DNA of 6,489 bases. It comes from Candidatus Bathyarchaeota archaeon ex4484_135. GTDB lineage: Archaea > Thermoproteota > Bathyarchaeia > EX4484-135. Below the pieces are notes generated by a model, which saw nothing but the letters and a program-made list of their open reading frames with translations, was not told the DNA's origin and did not search any database. The translations under genes and the position numbers were made by a program. Of the stretch, positions 5,346 to 6,489 are shown piece by piece; position 1 is the stretch's first letter; each line of letters begins with the position of its first letter. The stretch covers positions 1 through 6,489 of the forward strand of contig NJEJ01000055.1 of the NCBI GenBank assembly GCA_002255025.1. The letters run 5' to 3'.

Positions 5346-6096
5346 GCGACATCACCTCTAGGGCTAGGTCGAGCGTTCCGAGGAGCAAGTGTACGACCAA
5401 GTGCCAGCTAGCCGTCATGTAGGCCGTCTGGAGCGGTATGGATATGGTGCCTGAGAAAACGGTCCCCGCGTCCACGGCTGTCGGGTCCGAGATGCCCACG
5501 CTGCCGCCCGTCTCGTTCAGGACCTCGAGCTTGAACTGGTAGGGGAGCGGGGACTTGTTAGCGAAAACTAGGTCTACCTCCATGGTGTTCCCGATTACCC
5601 TCCAATCCGATATGGTGAACCCGGACATGAGGGCTCCCCAGGGGAGGGACAGGTTAGCCGCCAGGCTGGCCTCGACCATGTAGGCGTAGGTCAGCCTTAT
5701 GGTGATGGTGGCGTTCAGCCACGTGTCGTTGAAGACTAATATCCTCACCAAGGTCTCATTCCCGGTGAGCTCGGCTAAATCCACGATGATAGCATGAGGA
5801 ATCGTCTGGTCCGCCCCGCTCCTGATAGTGAAGGGGCCTGACGTAGAATTTGATAAAGGGGTCAGTCCTAAGAAGACCTCGGACATGACCATTAGGTCCG
5901 TTATATCGTGGAAGCCGTTATTGACTATGGTTATGTTCAATCCCACGGAGACCGCTGACCCGATGCCCGTTACATCGGCCGAGCTTATGTTGAAGTCGAG
6001 CTGGGTAGCCGAGTAGATGGCAGTTGCCACGAACACGCCCATGAAGAGCCAGAGTATTCCCGTGGCTATCGAAAGCCCCCTTATCGCGAGCCTCAC
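5338..6096 (-). CDS. Membrane-anchored ectodomain protein, probable double LEA14/WHy-like domains, heavily sequon-bearing
   Basis: A 252-residue protein with a short basic N-terminus (MRLAIRG), one membrane segment at about 8-30, and a large predicted extracellular part. The ectodomain looks like two beta-rich repeats. The first has LNITIVNNGFHDITDLMV (53-70); the second has MEVDLVFANKSPLPYQFKLE (172-191). The pattern of a strand, then an Asn-rich turn, then hydrophobic strands recalls LEA14/WHy domains; this assignment is inference. Nine N-x-S/T sequons are present (Asn36, 54, 83, 113, 123, 128, 148, 180, 194; the 180 site is followed by Pro), fitting an N-glycosylated archaeal surface protein. 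The start is GTG, chosen for the strong GGAGGTGA site (6103-6110) 6 nt upstream. Its end overlaps the next gene by 8 nt. The C-terminus is mildly hydrophobic and could pack against the membrane. Confidence 0.85.
   Translation of the reverse strand: MRLAIRGLSIATGILWLFMGVFVATAIYSATQLDFNISSADVTGIGSAVSVGLNITIVNNGFHDITDLMVMSEVFLGLTPLSNSTSGPFTIRSGADQTIPHAIIVDLAELTGNETLVRILVFNDTWLNATITIRLTYAYMVEASLAANLSLPWGALMSGFTISDWRVIGNTMEVDLVFANKSPLPYQFKLEVLNETGGSVGISDPTAVDAGTVFSGTISIPLQTAYMTASWHLVVHLLLGTLDLALEVMSHG
5351..5358 (-). promoter_or_regulatory. Shine-Dalgarno site for the four-helix membrane protein
   Basis: Reads GAGGTGAT on the minus strand, 5 nt before the ATG at 5345-5343, and lies inside the 3' end of the preceding gene. 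It fixes the start and supports translation as part of a polycistronic mRNA. Confidence 0.7.
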
Positions 6097-6102
6097 GACT
6101 GC

Positions 6103-6110
6103 TCACCTCC
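6103..6110 (-). promoter_or_regulatory. Shine-Dalgarno site for the ectodomain gene
   Basis: Reads GGAGGTGA on the minus strand, 6 nt before the GTG start at 6096-6094. Without it, the GTG would be hard to prefer over later starts. The 35-nt gap to the upstream gene contains no TATA-like sequence that I can see. Confidence 0.7.
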
Positions 6111-6131
6111 GGGTCCGCAGCCCGTCAAGTT

Positions 6132-6489
6132 CTACGCTGACTCCACGCCCGGGTATGCAGTTGGAGGTGCCGACGGAGGTGGGGCAGGAGCGGACGGGAG
6201 AGGCCTTGGAGGTGCCCTCGCCGGTGCCTTGGGCAGGGGCGTCCTGAACAGCTGGGCCCCCCGGCTGGTCAAGGTGACGCCAGCCCATCCCATAACGCCG
6301 AGGAACATGACCATTATGCAGCTCTTGACCAGAGGGCCTAGGACAGCTGTGAAGGCCTCCCACGGGTTAGCAGCACCCGTCACGAGGAGCTCGAGCTGTG
6401 TGGCCTCGAGGAACGCGTTATAGGCACAGTAGAACGTGAACAAGACGAGGCCTATCCCGACGGCCAACAGGGCTGCTCCAGCTGCTTTG
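6132..6489 (-). CDS. Unrecognised two-helix membrane protein with proline-rich tail (5'-partial)
   Basis: The frame is open to the window edge (first full codon 6488-6486), so the start is probably just outside; an in-frame TTG at 6467 is possible but would cut into the first membrane segment. The 118 visible residues contain two hydrophobic segments at about 3-27 and 46-73. The short loop between them includes TGAANPWEAF. Basic residues after the second segment (TSRGAQLFR) suggest the tail is cytoplasmic. The tail, about residues 84-113, is unusual, with about 14 prolines in roughly 32 residues mixed with Ala, Ser and Arg. It is the first visible gene of a minus-strand operon, 35 nt ahead of the ectodomain gene. 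I do not recognise the family; the tail could be a flexible spacer or a binding region. Confidence 0.75.
   Translation of the reverse strand, partial: KAAGAALLAVGIGLVLFTFYCAYNAFLEATQLELLVTGAANPWEAFTAVLGPLVKSCIMVMFLGVMGWAGVTLTSRGAQLFRTPLPKAPARAPPRPLPSAPAPPPSAPPTAYPGVESA

Noticed and set aside
1..6489. CRISPR array, tRNA, rRNA, C/D box RNA or insertion-sequence transposase
   Set aside because: No regularly spaced repeats, no tRNA T-arm or cloverleaf pattern, no convincing paired C and D boxes, and no transposase motif were found on either strand in intergenic regions.

Overview
The window looks like archaeal chromosome, most likely from a thermophilic member of the Thermoproteota/TACK group. 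Evidence: an archaeal-type ribosomal protein L10e gene, an archaeal PAC2 proteasome-assembly chaperone, TATA-box promoters about 25 nt upstream of genes (one exactly placed for a leaderless mRNA), GGTGAT-type Shine-Dalgarno sites, and heavy use of AGG (Arg) and ATA (Ile) codons in GC-rich DNA. I cannot name the genus.

Layout, left to right. (1) Positions 1-1116 (+): the 3' part of a membrane-bound family 2 glycosyltransferase with the DxD, TED and QxxRW motifs of processive polysaccharide synthases; its 5' end lies outside the window. (2) Positions 1117-1876: a more A+T-rich island holding a small VapB-like antitoxin gene and a VapC (PIN-domain) toxin pseudogene spread over three reading frames. 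The island is flanked by imperfect 31/32-bp direct repeats and ends in a perfect 12-bp hairpin. (3) Positions 1877-2914 (+): an RNA 3'-terminal phosphate cyclase (RtcA family) that keeps the catalytic histidine but has several substitutions in the ATP/metal site. (4) Positions 3039-3542 (+): ribosomal protein L10e with a clear promoter. (5) Positions 3607-4821 (+): a two-gene protein-quality-control operon, a PAC2-family proteasome chaperone ending in an HbYX motif followed 18 nt later by a small heat-shock protein. (6) Positions 4842-6489 (-): a convergent operon of three unrecognised membrane proteins. These are a two-helix protein with a proline-rich tail (5' end outside the window), a single-anchor ectodomain protein with nine N-glycosylation sequons and two probable LEA14/WHy-like beta domains, and a four-helix protein whose start overlaps the preceding gene.

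The plus-strand genes are mostly housekeeping (RNA end processing, ribosome, proteostasis) and are largely separate transcription units. The parts with most potential novelty are the minus-strand membrane/ectodomain operon, the variant RtcA, and the decayed toxin-antitoxin island between repeats.
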